Source: Streptomyces sp. (GTDB lineage Bacteria; Actinomycetota; Actinomycetes; Streptomycetales; Streptomycetaceae). From it: a DNA stretch of 51,943 nt. Under the pieces are notes generated by a model. It was not told where the DNA came from and searched no databases. It saw only the letters and a list, made by a program, of their open reading frames with translations. The stretch covers positions 1 through 51,943 of the forward strand of contig NZ_JAPSKN010000013.1 in the NCBI RefSeq assembly GCF_031181705.1, in the 5' to 3' direction. The translations under genes and the position numbers were made by a program. The first letter of the stretch is position 1, and each line of letters starts with the position of its first letter. Shown in pieces: positions 18,082 to 25,397 of the stretch.

Positions 18082-19292
18082 GTCCGACCCGTGTCCTCGT
18101 CCTCAACTCCGGTTCCTCGTCGGTCAAGTACCAGCTGCTGGACATGCGGGACAGCAGCCGGCTCGCGGTGGGCCTGGTCGAGCGGATCGGCGAGCGGACC
18201 TCCCGGCTGAAGCACACCCCGGCCGGCGGCGAGAGCCGGGAGCGCGGCGGGGCGATCGCCGATCACGACGCCGCCCTGAAGGCCGTGGCCGAGGAGCTCG
18301 CCAAGGACGGCCTCGGCCTGGACTCCCCGGAGCTGGCCGCGATCGGCCACCGCGTGGTGCACGGCGGCAAGTCCTTCACCGAGCCGACCGTGATCGACGA
18401 CCGGGTGCTCGCCGAGATCGAGCGGCTCATCCCGGTGGCCCCGCTGCACAACCCGGCCAACCTCACCGGCATCCGCACGGCGCAGGCGCTGCGGCCCGAC
18501 CTGCCGCAGGTCGCCGTCTTCGACACCGCCTTCCACACGACGATGCCGGAGTCGGCCGCGCGCTACGCGATCGACGTCGAGACGGCCGACGCGCACCGCA
18601 TCCGCCGCTACGGCTTCCACGGCACCTCCCACGCCTACGTCTCCCGGGCCACGGCGAAGCTGCTGGGCAAGGACCCGTCCGAGGTGAACGTGATCGTGCT
18701 GCACCTGGGCAACGGGGCGTCGGCCTCGGCCGTGCGGGGCGGTCGCTGCGTGGACACCTCCATGGGCCTGACGCCTTTGGAGGGGCTCGTGATGGGTACG
18801 CGCTCCGGAGACATGGACCCGGCCGTCATCTTCCATTTGATGCGTGTTGGGGGAATGTCCGCCGACGAGATCGACACTCTTCTCAACAAGAAGAGCGGTC
18901 TGATCGGTCTGTGCGGCGACAACGACATGAGGGAGATCCGCCGCCGCGTCGACGCGGGTGACGAGCGGGCGGAGCTGGCGTTCGACATCTACATTCACCG
19001 GCTGAAGAAGTACATCGGCGCCTATTACGCCGTACTCGGGCGGGTGGACGCGATCGCCTTCACCGCGGGTGTGGGCGAGAACGCGGCACCGGTGCGCGAG
19101 GCCGCCCTGGCGGGCCTGGAGGAGCTGGGCATCGCGGTGGACGGCGAGCGCAACGCCGCGCGCGGCGACGAGGCCCGGCTGATCTCGCCCGAGGGCGCCC
19201 GGGTGGCGGTGGCGGTGGTCCCCACCGACGAGGAATTGGAGATCGCGACACAGACCTACGCGCTGGTAAATGGTTCGGGGAATCACACCTGA
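18078..19292 (+). CDS. ackA: Acetate kinase
   Basis: Turns acetyl phosphate and ADP into acetate and ATP, completing the Pta-AckA route; it can also run backwards for acetate uptake. 404 residues. ASKHA motifs seen are VLNSGSSSVKYQLL at the N-terminus, GFHGTSHAYV, LHLGNGASASAV, DTSMGLTPLEGLVMGTRSGDMDP and FTAGVGENA. GTG 18078 overlaps the TGA of pta, so the two are translationally coupled. Confidence 0.95.
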   Translation: MSPTRVLVLNSGSSSVKYQLLDMRDSSRLAVGLVERIGERTSRLKHTPAGGESRERGGAIADHDAALKAVAEELAKDGLGLDSPELAAIGHRVVHGGKSFTEPTVIDDRVLAEIERLIPVAPLHNPANLTGIRTAQALRPDLPQVAVFDTAFHTTMPESAARYAIDVETADAHRIRRYGFHGTSHAYVSRATAKLLGKDPSEVNVIVLHLGNGASASAVRGGRCVDTSMGLTPLEGLVMGTRSGDMDPAVIFHLMRVGGMSADEIDTLLNKKSGLIGLCGDNDMREIRRRVDAGDERAELAFDIYIHRLKKYIGAYYAVLGRVDAIAFTAGVGENAAPVREAALAGLEELGIAVDGERNAARGDEARLISPEGARVAVAVVPTDEELEIATQTYALVNGSGNHT

Positions 19293-19314
19293 GCGGCATC
19301 CCGCCCTTTTGTAT

Positions 19315-19366
19315 TTTCCGCCAGACGGAATATTCCGCTGGGAAACAAACCGATAGGATCGCCCCC
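19315..19366 (+). promoter_or_regulatory. pyk promoter with dyad and leaderless-type -10
   Basis: TAGGAT at 19354-19359 is followed by 7 bases and the pyk ATG at 19367, so the transcript probably begins at the start codon; no ribosome binding site exists. Upstream is the perfect palindrome CGGAATATTCCG (19326-19337), inside a longer imperfect dyad at about 19315-19346 that covers the -35 position and may be an operator. Confidence 0.6.
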
Positions 19367-20791
19367 ATGCGCCGTTCGAAAATCGTCTGTACTCTCGGCC
19401 CCGCGGTCGACTCCCACGATCAGCTTGTCGCGTTGATCGAAGCCGGCATGAACGTGGCCCGCTTCAACTTCAGCCACGGCACCCACGCCGAGCACCAGGG
19501 CCGGTACGACCGGGTCCGGGCCGCCGCCAAGGAGACCGGCCGGGCCATCGGTGTCCTCGCCGACCTCCAGGGCCCGAAGATCCGGCTGGAGACCTTCGCC
19601 GAGGGCCCCGTGGAGCTGGTGCGCGGTGACGAGTTCACCATCACCACCGAGGACGTCCCCGGCGACAAGACGATCTGCGGGACGACCTACAAGGGTCTGC
19701 CCGGCGACGTCAACAAGGGCGACCAGGTGCTCATCAACGACGGCAACGTCGAGCTGAAGGTCACCGAGGTCGAGGGCCCCCGGGTGAAGACGATCGTCAT
19801 CGAGGGCGGCGTCATCTCCGACCACAAGGGCATCAACCTGCCCGGCGCGGCCGTCAACGTGCCCGCCCTGTCGGAGAAGGACATCGAGGACCTCCGCTTC
19901 GCCCTCCGGATGGGCTGCGACCTGGTCGCGCTGTCCTTCGTCCGCGACGCCAAGGACGTCCAGGACGTGCACCGCGTCATGGACGAGGAGGGCCGGCGCG
20001 TCCCGGTCATCGCCAAGGTGGAGAAGCCGCAGGCGGTGCAGAACATGGAGGACGTCGTGATGGCGTTCGACGGCGTGATGGTCGCCCGCGGTGACCTCGC
20101 CGTCGAGTACCCGCTCGAGAAGGTCCCCATGGTGCAGAAGCGCCTGATCGAGCTGTGCCGGCGCAACGCCAAGCCGGTGATCGTGGCGACCCAGATGATG
20201 GAGTCGATGATCACCAACTCCCGTCCGACCCGCGCCGAGGCCTCCGACGTGGCCAACGCGATCCTGGACGGGGCCGACGCGGTCATGCTGTCCGCCGAGT
20301 CGAGCGTGGGCGCGTACCCGATCGAGACCGTCAAGACGATGTCGAAGATCGTCACCGCGGCCGAGCAGGAGCTGATGTCCAAGGGCCTGCAGCCGCTCGT
20401 CCCGGGCAAGAAGCCGCGCACGCAGGGCGGTTCGGTGGCCCGTGCCGCCTGCGAGATCGCCGACTTCCTCGGCGGCCGCGGCCTGGTGGCCTTCACCCAG
20501 TCCGGCGACACCGCCCGCCGGCTGTCCCGCTACCGCGCGCAGCAGCCGATCATCGCCTTCACCACCGACGAGGGCACCCGCAACCAGATGGCGCTGAGCT
20601 GGGGCGTGGAGCCGTACGTGGTGCCGTTCGTGAACAGCACCGACGAGATGGTCGACCTGGTGGACCAGGAGCTGATCAAGCTCAACCGCTTCAACGCGGG
20701 TGACATCGTGGTGATCACGGCCGGTTCGCCCCCCGGTGTCCCCGGCACCACCAACATGGTGCGGGTCCACCACCTGGGCTCCGAGAGCTGA
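19367..20791 (+). CDS. pyk: Pyruvate kinase
   Basis: Makes pyruvate and ATP from phosphoenolpyruvate; 474 residues, the normal bacterial length. The barrel motifs are in order: RRSKIVCTLGPA, NFSHGTHAEH, LADLQGPKIR, the B domain (about 70-165), the active-site signature VIAKVEKPQAVQNMEDV, ARGDLAVEYP and ATQMMESMITNSRPTRAEASDVANAI. The C-terminal allosteric domain ends in GVPGTTNMVRVHHLG. It follows ackA but has its own promoter with a leaderless -10. A perfect 46-bp palindrome ends the unit. Confidence 0.96.
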   Translation: MRRSKIVCTLGPAVDSHDQLVALIEAGMNVARFNFSHGTHAEHQGRYDRVRAAAKETGRAIGVLADLQGPKIRLETFAEGPVELVRGDEFTITTEDVPGDKTICGTTYKGLPGDVNKGDQVLINDGNVELKVTEVEGPRVKTIVIEGGVISDHKGINLPGAAVNVPALSEKDIEDLRFALRMGCDLVALSFVRDAKDVQDVHRVMDEEGRRVPVIAKVEKPQAVQNMEDVVMAFDGVMVARGDLAVEYPLEKVPMVQKRLIELCRRNAKPVIVATQMMESMITNSRPTRAEASDVANAILDGADAVMLSAESSVGAYPIETVKTMSKIVTAAEQELMSKGLQPLVPGKKPRTQGGSVARAACEIADFLGGRGLVAFTQSGDTARRLSRYRAQQPIIAFTTDEGTRNQMALSWGVEPYVVPFVNSTDEMVDLVDQELIKLNRFNAGDIVVITAGSPPGVPGTTNMVRVHHLGSES

Positions 20792-20822
20792 TCCGCCCCA
20801 GGTTTTCGCGGGGCCGTGTACG

Positions 20823-20868
20823 ACACCGAGGGGCGCCCCCCTGGATCCAGGGGGGCGCCCCTCGGTGT
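20823..20868. terminator. 46-bp perfect palindrome, bidirectional terminator
   Basis: The two 23-base arms are exactly complementary with no unpaired centre; the centre is CTGGATCCAG and the outer ends are ACACCGAGG and CCTCGGTGT. It lies between the convergent pyk and the large surface-protein gene. Confidence 0.9.
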
Positions 20869-20899
20869 GTGCGGCTCCCGAACGGGCTCTGTGCGGCGC

Positions 20900-22264
20900 T
20901 CAGTCGATGTAGTTGTGCAGCCCCGGCACGTGCAGGGTCCCGCCGAACTGGCCCGCCTGCGTGACCTTCACGTTGGTGAAGTAGATCAGCGGGATGTTCA
21001 GCGGCGGCGGGTGCTCCGGGTCGAACGTGATCGGGATCAGCCCGAGCAGGTTGCCCGAGATGCTCTCGGTGTACATCACGGTGTCGCCGTCGCGGATCGT
21101 GGACGTCGAGCCCTTGGCCGCCTGCACGTGGTAGGTCTTGCCGGACTGCTTGTCCCTGACCGTCTGGTGGAGGTCACCGATGTCGGTGCCGCCGGAGATG
21201 ACGTACTTCAGGACCTTCTTGACCGAGCCGCCCGCGGTGCGCACCTCGACGACGCCCTTGTAGTCGGCGCCCTTGAGCGTCAGCGAGCTGGCGTTGAGGT
21301 ACCAGGGGTCGTCGGGCAGCGGCACCGTGTTGTCGACGCCGCCCTCGGCGTCGGTGGCGGCCGGGCAGTCGTCGGGGTCCGTGGTGGCGCTCGCGCTGGG
21401 GGCCGGGCTGGGCGAGGCGGTGGCCTCGGCCGCCTTCTCCTCGCCCGCCTTCCCGACGGCCTCGGTGGTGCCCTCGGCCGGCTCGGCGGGCTCCTCGGTC
21501 TTGGCCGCGGTGTCCTTGACGGTGTCCTCGGCGGCGCCGGTGGCCTTCTCGGTCGTGTCCCGGGCGGTACCACCCGTGTCCTCGGCCGGCTCCTCGGCGG
21601 TCTCGGACGCCGTGGCGGACGGGGTCGGGGTCGGGCTCGCGCTCGCCTCCGCCTTGTCGCCGCCCAGGATGCCGCCGATCGCGTCGCCGATGCCCTCCAG
21701 CAGGCCGCCGCCCTTCCCGGACGGCGAGGGGGACGGCGTGGCCGTCGCGTCGCCGCCGCCCGTGGCCGGCTCGCTGGTGGCCGGGGCGGGCGCGGGCTCG
21801 TCCTTGTCGTCGGAACCTGAATCCGGCGAAGAGGAACCGCCCTCGCTGTCGTCCGTGCCGCCCGTGCCCGTGGAGGGCGACGGCTTCGGGGCCGTGCCGC
21901 TCTGGTCGTCCTTGTCGTCACTCGCGCCGTCACTGGCCGAGGGGGACGGCGTGGGCGAGGCCGAGGCGTCGCCCTCGGGGCTCTTCCCCTCGTCCTCCAG
22001 GGCCGCCACGCAGTCCTTGTACTCGTCCACCGTCAGGCTCTTGGCCGTCGGCGTCGCCGGGTTGTTGCCGTCGGCGATGGCGAGCGTCGACGTGAAGCCC
22101 ATCCCCATGAGCACCGCCGTCGGCATCGCCGCCATGGCTATCGCCTTGCCGGCCGGCCTGTTGAACCTGGTGAACAGCGGCTTCTTGGGTGCCGCGTGGC
22201 GCGGCCCGGTTCTCACACGGGACGCCTCCGCATCAGCCCCGTGGCTCACCTCGTCAGCCGGCAC
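20900..22264 (-). CDS. Large Ala/Ser/Pro-rich secreted or surface protein, unknown function
   Basis: I do not recognise a named family. The 454 residues have a basic N-terminus, one hydrophobic segment (about 38-63) that would be a signal or anchor, a low-complexity region of about 220 residues rich in Ala, Ser, Thr, Pro, Glu and Asp, and a C-terminal beta-rich domain (about 330-454). Residues 430-449 resemble residues 179-198 of the DUF6230 protein in the same unit (T-N/D-VKxT ... GT-L/F ... GL). Two cysteines, one in YKDC and one in DDC, flank the linker. GTG 22264 has GGGAGG 4 bases upstream and overlaps the end of the DUF6114 gene by 11 bases. It is probably exported. Confidence 0.8.
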   Translation of the reverse strand: MPADEVSHGADAEASRVRTGPRHAAPKKPLFTRFNRPAGKAIAMAAMPTAVLMGMGFTSTLAIADGNNPATPTAKSLTVDEYKDCVAALEDEGKSPEGDASASPTPSPSASDGASDDKDDQSGTAPKPSPSTGTGGTDDSEGGSSSPDSGSDDKDEPAPAPATSEPATGGGDATATPSPSPSGKGGGLLEGIGDAIGGILGGDKAEASASPTPTPSATASETAEEPAEDTGGTARDTTEKATGAAEDTVKDTAAKTEEPAEPAEGTTEAVGKAGEEKAAEATASPSPAPSASATTDPDDCPAATDAEGGVDNTVPLPDDPWYLNASSLTLKGADYKGVVEVRTAGGSVKKVLKYVISGGTDIGDLHQTVRDKQSGKTYHVQAAKGSTSTIRDGDTVMYTESISGNLLGLIPITFDPEHPPPLNIPLIYFTNVKVTQAGQFGGTLHVPGLHNYID

Positions 22265-22817
22265 TGTGCCTCCCGTTCGCCCCGTTGGCCGGGTTCGTTC
22301 CTGACAGATCGTTCGGCGCGTCCAGCCCGTCCACGGGCCTGATCACCGTGGTGTCGTGGTCCGTCGCCTCGGGAGCCCCGCCCGTGCCTTCGGCGGCGTG
22401 GGTGGCGAGCTGCCCGGCGGGCGGTGCGCCCGGCGCCCAGGCGACGGCCATCGCGCCGCCCACGATGGCGAGCAGGAAGCCGATGAGGAAGCCGCCGAGG
22501 TTGGACACCGGGATGGACACCAGCGCCAGCAGGATGGCCGCGACTCCCGCGAAGACGCGGACGTGCTTCTGGAACCAGAGGCTGACGCCCAGTACGACGA
22601 GCAGCACGCCGATGATCAGGGACCCGGCGCCCGCGGTGGTCGCCATCGCCAGCGTCAGGTGACCGATCTGGAGGTTGGCGTACGGGAAGTAGGCGATGGG
22701 CAGTCCGCTGAGCAGGACGAACAGCCCGGCCCAGAACGGCCGCGTACCCCGCCAGGCGCGGAACTGCTGCCTCCGCAGAGTGAACTGGCCGCCTGCGGCA
22801 GGAGTCTCGGCGCTCAT
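22254..22817 (-). CDS. DUF6114 family membrane protein
   Basis: A 187-residue protein. After a short basic cytoplasmic start it has four hydrophobic segments (about 27-130: FWAGLFVLLSGLPIAYF, LTLAMATTAGAGSLIIG, VFAGVAAILLALVSIPV and GFLIGFLLAIVGGAMAV) and a hydrophilic Ala/Asp/Gly-rich C-terminal tail. The open frame extends to 22955, but GGGAG before ATG 22817 and the composition change fix the start. It lies between the DUF6230 gene and the large surface protein, all in one direction. Role unknown; a membrane partner for the two exported neighbours is plausible. Confidence 0.82.
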   Translation of the reverse strand: MSAETPAAGGQFTLRRQQFRAWRGTRPFWAGLFVLLSGLPIAYFPYANLQIGHLTLAMATTAGAGSLIIGVLLVVLGVSLWFQKHVRVFAGVAAILLALVSIPVSNLGGFLIGFLLAIVGGAMAVAWAPGAPPAGQLATHAAEGTGGAPEATDHDTTVIRPVDGLDAPNDLSGTNPANGANGRHSAG

Positions 22818-22891
22818 GGAAAAACAGCTCCCTGGTACGGCGTTGCTGTGGTGGTGATGTGGGCCGCGCGTGAAGACACGGCCGGAAGGTG

Positions 22892-22926
22892 GACGGGCGG
22901 GGGCGCCACCGGCTCCCCCGCCCGTC
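22892..22926 (-). terminator. Intercistronic hairpin after the DUF6230 gene
   Basis: Perfect 12-bp arms at 22892-22903 and 22915-22926 with an 11-base loop begin 10 bases after the DUF6230 stop codon and 75 bases before the DUF6114 start. A partial terminator or 3' stabiliser here would let the first gene be made in excess of the other two. Confidence 0.7.
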
Positions 22927-22935
22927 ATCGAGTGC

Positions 22936-23568
22936 TTAGTAGCACTCCTTGACACCCGTCGACAGCGACATCTTCAGGCCGCTGAGCTTGAAGGTTCCGG
23001 CGGTGGTCGCCCACGCCGTCTGCTTCACGTCGGTCAGGGTCGCCCGGTCCGCCTGCTGGGCGAAGCCGTACGGGTTCGCCGTCTCGCCCTTCCTCATGGC
23101 CGGACCCTTGGTGGCGTCCTTGGCGGCCACACCGATGTCGATGTTCTCGAACGTCGCGTCCGCGCTGAGGTCGGCGACGTCGATGTAGAGGTTCTGCGCC
23201 TCGACCGGCTTGGCACCCTGACCCGCACGCAGGATCAGGCTGACGTTCCCGAGCACCGGAATGTTCGGGGTGACGACCGACTGGCAGAGGTTCTTGATCG
23301 TCGCCGACTTGAACGACGAGACCGCGACCGGGTGAACCGACTTCTTGCCGTCGAGCGTGTACCCCTCGTCGAGGGCGCCGTACTGCGAGAAGCCCTCACC
23401 GACGAGCTGGTCGGTCGTGACCTTGAACGACTGACCGGAGACGCTGAACGACGCGGCGAGAGCGCCCTGCGCGAGGGCGACACCTATCGCAGCCGTGGCG
23501 GCGACGCTGGGCACCATGACCACAGCGAACCGCTTCCATCTGGTCCCGCCACGCACCTGGGACTCCAT
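22936..23568 (-). CDS. Secreted DUF6230 family protein
   Basis: A 210-residue exported protein. A basic N-terminus (RWKR) and a hydrophobic stretch (about 14-37) ending in GALAA form a signal peptide; the mature part is beta-rich with alternating polar and apolar residues. Two cysteines, in NLCQS and at the C-terminus (KECY), could form a disulphide. I recall the S. coelicolor relative being labelled a cholesterol esterase, but there is no GxSxG motif or hydrolase fold here, so that name is not supported. GGAGGAA lies 5 bases before ATG 23568. First gene of the DUF6230-DUF6114-surface protein unit. Confidence 0.83.
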   Translation of the reverse strand: MESQVRGGTRWKRFAVVMVPSVAATAAIGVALAQGALAASFSVSGQSFKVTTDQLVGEGFSQYGALDEGYTLDGKKSVHPVAVSSFKSATIKNLCQSVVTPNIPVLGNVSLILRAGQGAKPVEAQNLYIDVADLSADATFENIDIGVAAKDATKGPAMRKGETANPYGFAQQADRATLTDVKQTAWATTAGTFKLSGLKMSLSTGVKECY

Positions 23569-23768
23569 ATTTCCTCCTTCTCGGACGTACATCTCCTGTC
23601 CTGGCTCGCCCCGAGTCGCGGCTCAGCCGGGCAGGGATGGGAGAAGTGCTACGTCCTCGGGAAGGAGAGCGCCTGCACTCGGCGGCGCAACTGCGCCCGA
23701 ATCACCGGCGATCACCCCCGAGCGACAACCACTGGTCGCGCCTGACACGCATCACGCACAACCCTGCT

Positions 23769-23833
23769 GGACAGGCTTCGCCGGACGGGCGAAGACCCCC
23801 CTGTCCAAGAGCCGGCGCCACTGCCGCCGGCTC
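23769..23833 (-). other. Two adjacent hairpins in the putative DUF6230 leader
   Basis: The first has outer arms GGACAGG (23769-23775) and CCTGTCC (23800-23806) and inner arms CTTCGCC (23776-23782) and GGCGAAG (23788-23794), with a 5-base bulge on one side. The second has perfect 9-bp arms GAGCCGGCG (23809-23817) and CGCCGGCTC (23825-23833). Only 2 bases separate them. They could be a structured leader RNA. Confidence 0.5.
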
Positions 23834-23942
23834 TGCTCGGTGGGGACCCAGGACGTCCCGCGACCCAACCGGCTGCCGGGGTACGGGATTGGACCGAGCG
23901 TGGCCGATCGTGGTGCATTCTCGCCGCCCGCACAAGGGGGTT

Positions 23943-24087
23943 CGTTACTCGCTAGTAACGGCGGGATAACCGAACAACGACCCCTCGGTCTCGGTCGGCG
24001 ACACAGGGTGGCCCGGAGGGGCGGTACAAAGCTGTTGATCGCTGGACAGAATCCGACAGATCAACGCCTGCGACTTACTCGCAGTAA
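23943..24087. promoter_or_regulatory. Two related TTACT-AGTAA palindromes
   Basis: CGTTACT-CGCT-AGTAACG (23943-23960) and TTACT-CGC-AGTAA (24075-24087) share both arms and differ in the length of the centre. They are 132 bases apart; the first lies just before the suggested promoter of the DUF6230 gene. They look like two operators for one regulator. Confidence 0.55.
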
Positions 24088-24089
24088 CA

Positions 24090-24128
24090 GCGGCCGCGAT
24101 TGCCAAGTTTTGGCAAAGCGCGGCCGCG
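24090..24128 (-). terminator. Inverted repeat after the thioredoxin gene
   Basis: Arms GCGGCCGCG (24090-24098) and GCGGCCGCG (24120-24128) plus inner TTGCCAA/TTGGCAA arms, with a small asymmetric mismatch between. It starts 61 bases beyond the thioredoxin-TPR stop codon and probably ends that transcript. Confidence 0.6.
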
Positions 24129-24189
24129 GTGACCCGTTGAGGGCGAACTCTTCACGCGGGCATCACCGGCCCGCGCGTTTAACGACTGG

Positions 24190-25161
24190 TCAGAACAGGG
24201 CGCGCGCCAGGGCCCGGCGCGCCGCGATCACCCGCGGATCCTCGGGTCCGACCACCTCGAACAGCTCCAGCAGCCGCATCCGGACCGTGTCCCGGTCGTC
24301 ACCCACCGTGCGCTGCACGGTCTCGATCAGCCGGCCGAAGGCGTCCTCGACATGGCCGCCCACCAGGTCCAGGTCGGCCGCGGCGATCTGCGCCTGCACG
24401 TCGGCCGGCTTCTCGGCCGCCTCCCGGCGCACCGTCTGCGGGTCGACGCCCTGCACGCGCTGGAGCAACTCGGCTTGGGCGAGGCCCAGTTTGGCCTCCT
24501 CGTTGCCCGGGTCCTCGGCCAGCACGTTCTTGTACGCCTGGACGGCACCGCCCAGGTCCCCCGAGTCCAGCGCCTGCACGGCGGCTTCGAGGAGCCCGTC
24601 GTGCGGGCCGGCCGGCCGCTCCGGGGCCGGCCGGGCGCCGGGCTGGGCGTCGGGGTCGACGGTGAGGCCGGTCAGGCCGAAGCGCTGCTCGGCGACCTGC
24701 ACCAGCTGGTCCAGGGTCTGCCGGATCTGCTCCTCGCCCGCCGCGCCCTGGAAGAGCGGCAGCGCCTGCCCGGCGACGACCGCGAAGACCGCGGGGATTC
24801 CCTGGATGCCGAACTGCTGCATCAGCATCTGGTTGGCGTCGACGTCGATCTTGGCGAGCAGGATGCGGCCGTTGTACTCGACGGCCAGCCGCTCCAGGAC
24901 CGGGCTCAGCTGCTTGCAGGGCTGACACCACTCGGCCCAGAAGTCGATGACGACCGGTACTTCGGCGGACCGCTGCAGGACGTCCCGCTCGAACCCCGCC
25001 TCGTCGACGTCGATGACGAGATCGGCCGGGGAGATCGCCCCCGCCCCGCCCTCACGGGCTGCTTGGGCGCGCGCCTGCTCCGCCTTCGCCTTGGCCTCCT
25101 GGGCCGCCTTCACCGCGGCGAGGTCGACGACTCCGCTCATGGACATGTTCCGTGGCTGCAT
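24190..25161 (-). CDS. Thioredoxin-TPR protein (CnoX/YbbN-like)
   Basis: A cytoplasmic protein of 323 residues: an Ala/Lys-rich helical N-terminus (about 12-38), a thioredoxin domain (about 45-150) with the active site WCQPC at 78-82 and the cis-proline in GIQGIPAVF, then a TPR-like helical region (about 185-323). E. coli CnoX of this type is a holdase passing clients to GroEL/DnaK, but its site is SxxC; here both cysteines are present, so oxidoreductase activity is expected. GGAGG lies 8 bases before ATG 25161; the frame is open to 25287. A TetR gene is divergent. Confidence 0.9.
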   Translation of the reverse strand: MQPRNMSMSGVVDLAAVKAAQEAKAKAEQARAQAAREGGAGAISPADLVIDVDEAGFERDVLQRSAEVPVVIDFWAEWCQPCKQLSPVLERLAVEYNGRILLAKIDVDANQMLMQQFGIQGIPAVFAVVAGQALPLFQGAAGEEQIRQTLDQLVQVAEQRFGLTGLTVDPDAQPGARPAPERPAGPHDGLLEAAVQALDSGDLGGAVQAYKNVLAEDPGNEEAKLGLAQAELLQRVQGVDPQTVRREAAEKPADVQAQIAAADLDLVGGHVEDAFGRLIETVQRTVGDDRDTVRMRLLELFEVVGPEDPRVIAARRALARALF

Positions 25162-25294
25162 GCGTCTATCCTCCCCCGTACTGCGCGCGCGTGTGAAAAA
25201 CGGTGTGAAAGCAAGGCCGGTCGGGTGCCGTTCGGCGCCGGGTCCCCACCCCGCGCCGGGTGCGCGAGGCCCGTGTACGTCCCTCACAGGCTTT

Positions 25295-25311
25295 CGCTAC
25301 GAGTCGTAGCG
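25295..25311. promoter_or_regulatory. 17-bp perfect operator-like palindrome
   Basis: CGCTACGA-G-TCGTAGCG, flanked by TTT and TAA, lies between the divergent thioredoxin-TPR and TetR genes, 134 bases from one start and 87 from the other. It has the form of a TetR-family site. Confidence 0.7.
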
Positions 25312-25397
25312 TAACGCCATGCCGCACCCCCGGGACACCGCGCCCCGGTGATCTCCCTCACGGCGCCGCACGGGAACCGCCGGTTTATGGTCGGGAC

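Larger units (their letters stand above)
23569..24189. other. 620-base gene-free region upstream of the DUF6230 gene
   Basis: No convincing gene lies here; open frames on both strands have poor codon usage and no start signals. It holds two adjacent strong hairpins (23769-23833), two related palindromes (23943-23960, 24075-24087) and a long inverted repeat after the thioredoxin gene (24090-24128). A possible minus-strand promoter is TTGTGC (23935-23930), 17 bases, then CACGAT. This would give a leader of more than 300 bases for the DUF6230 gene. Confidence 0.5.

Noticed and set aside
22936..23568. Cholesterol esterase function for the DUF6230 protein
   Set aside because: No GxSxG or other hydrolase motif and no suitable length; the label seems to be inherited from old annotation.
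23637..24925. Long plus-strand frames across the DUF6230 upstream region and thioredoxin gene
   Set aside because: They run antisense through the thioredoxin-TPR gene and have no plausible start or domain.
25162..25294. Upstream extension of the thioredoxin gene to 25287
   Set aside because: The extra residues are of low quality and the strong ribosome site GGAGG supports ATG 25161.
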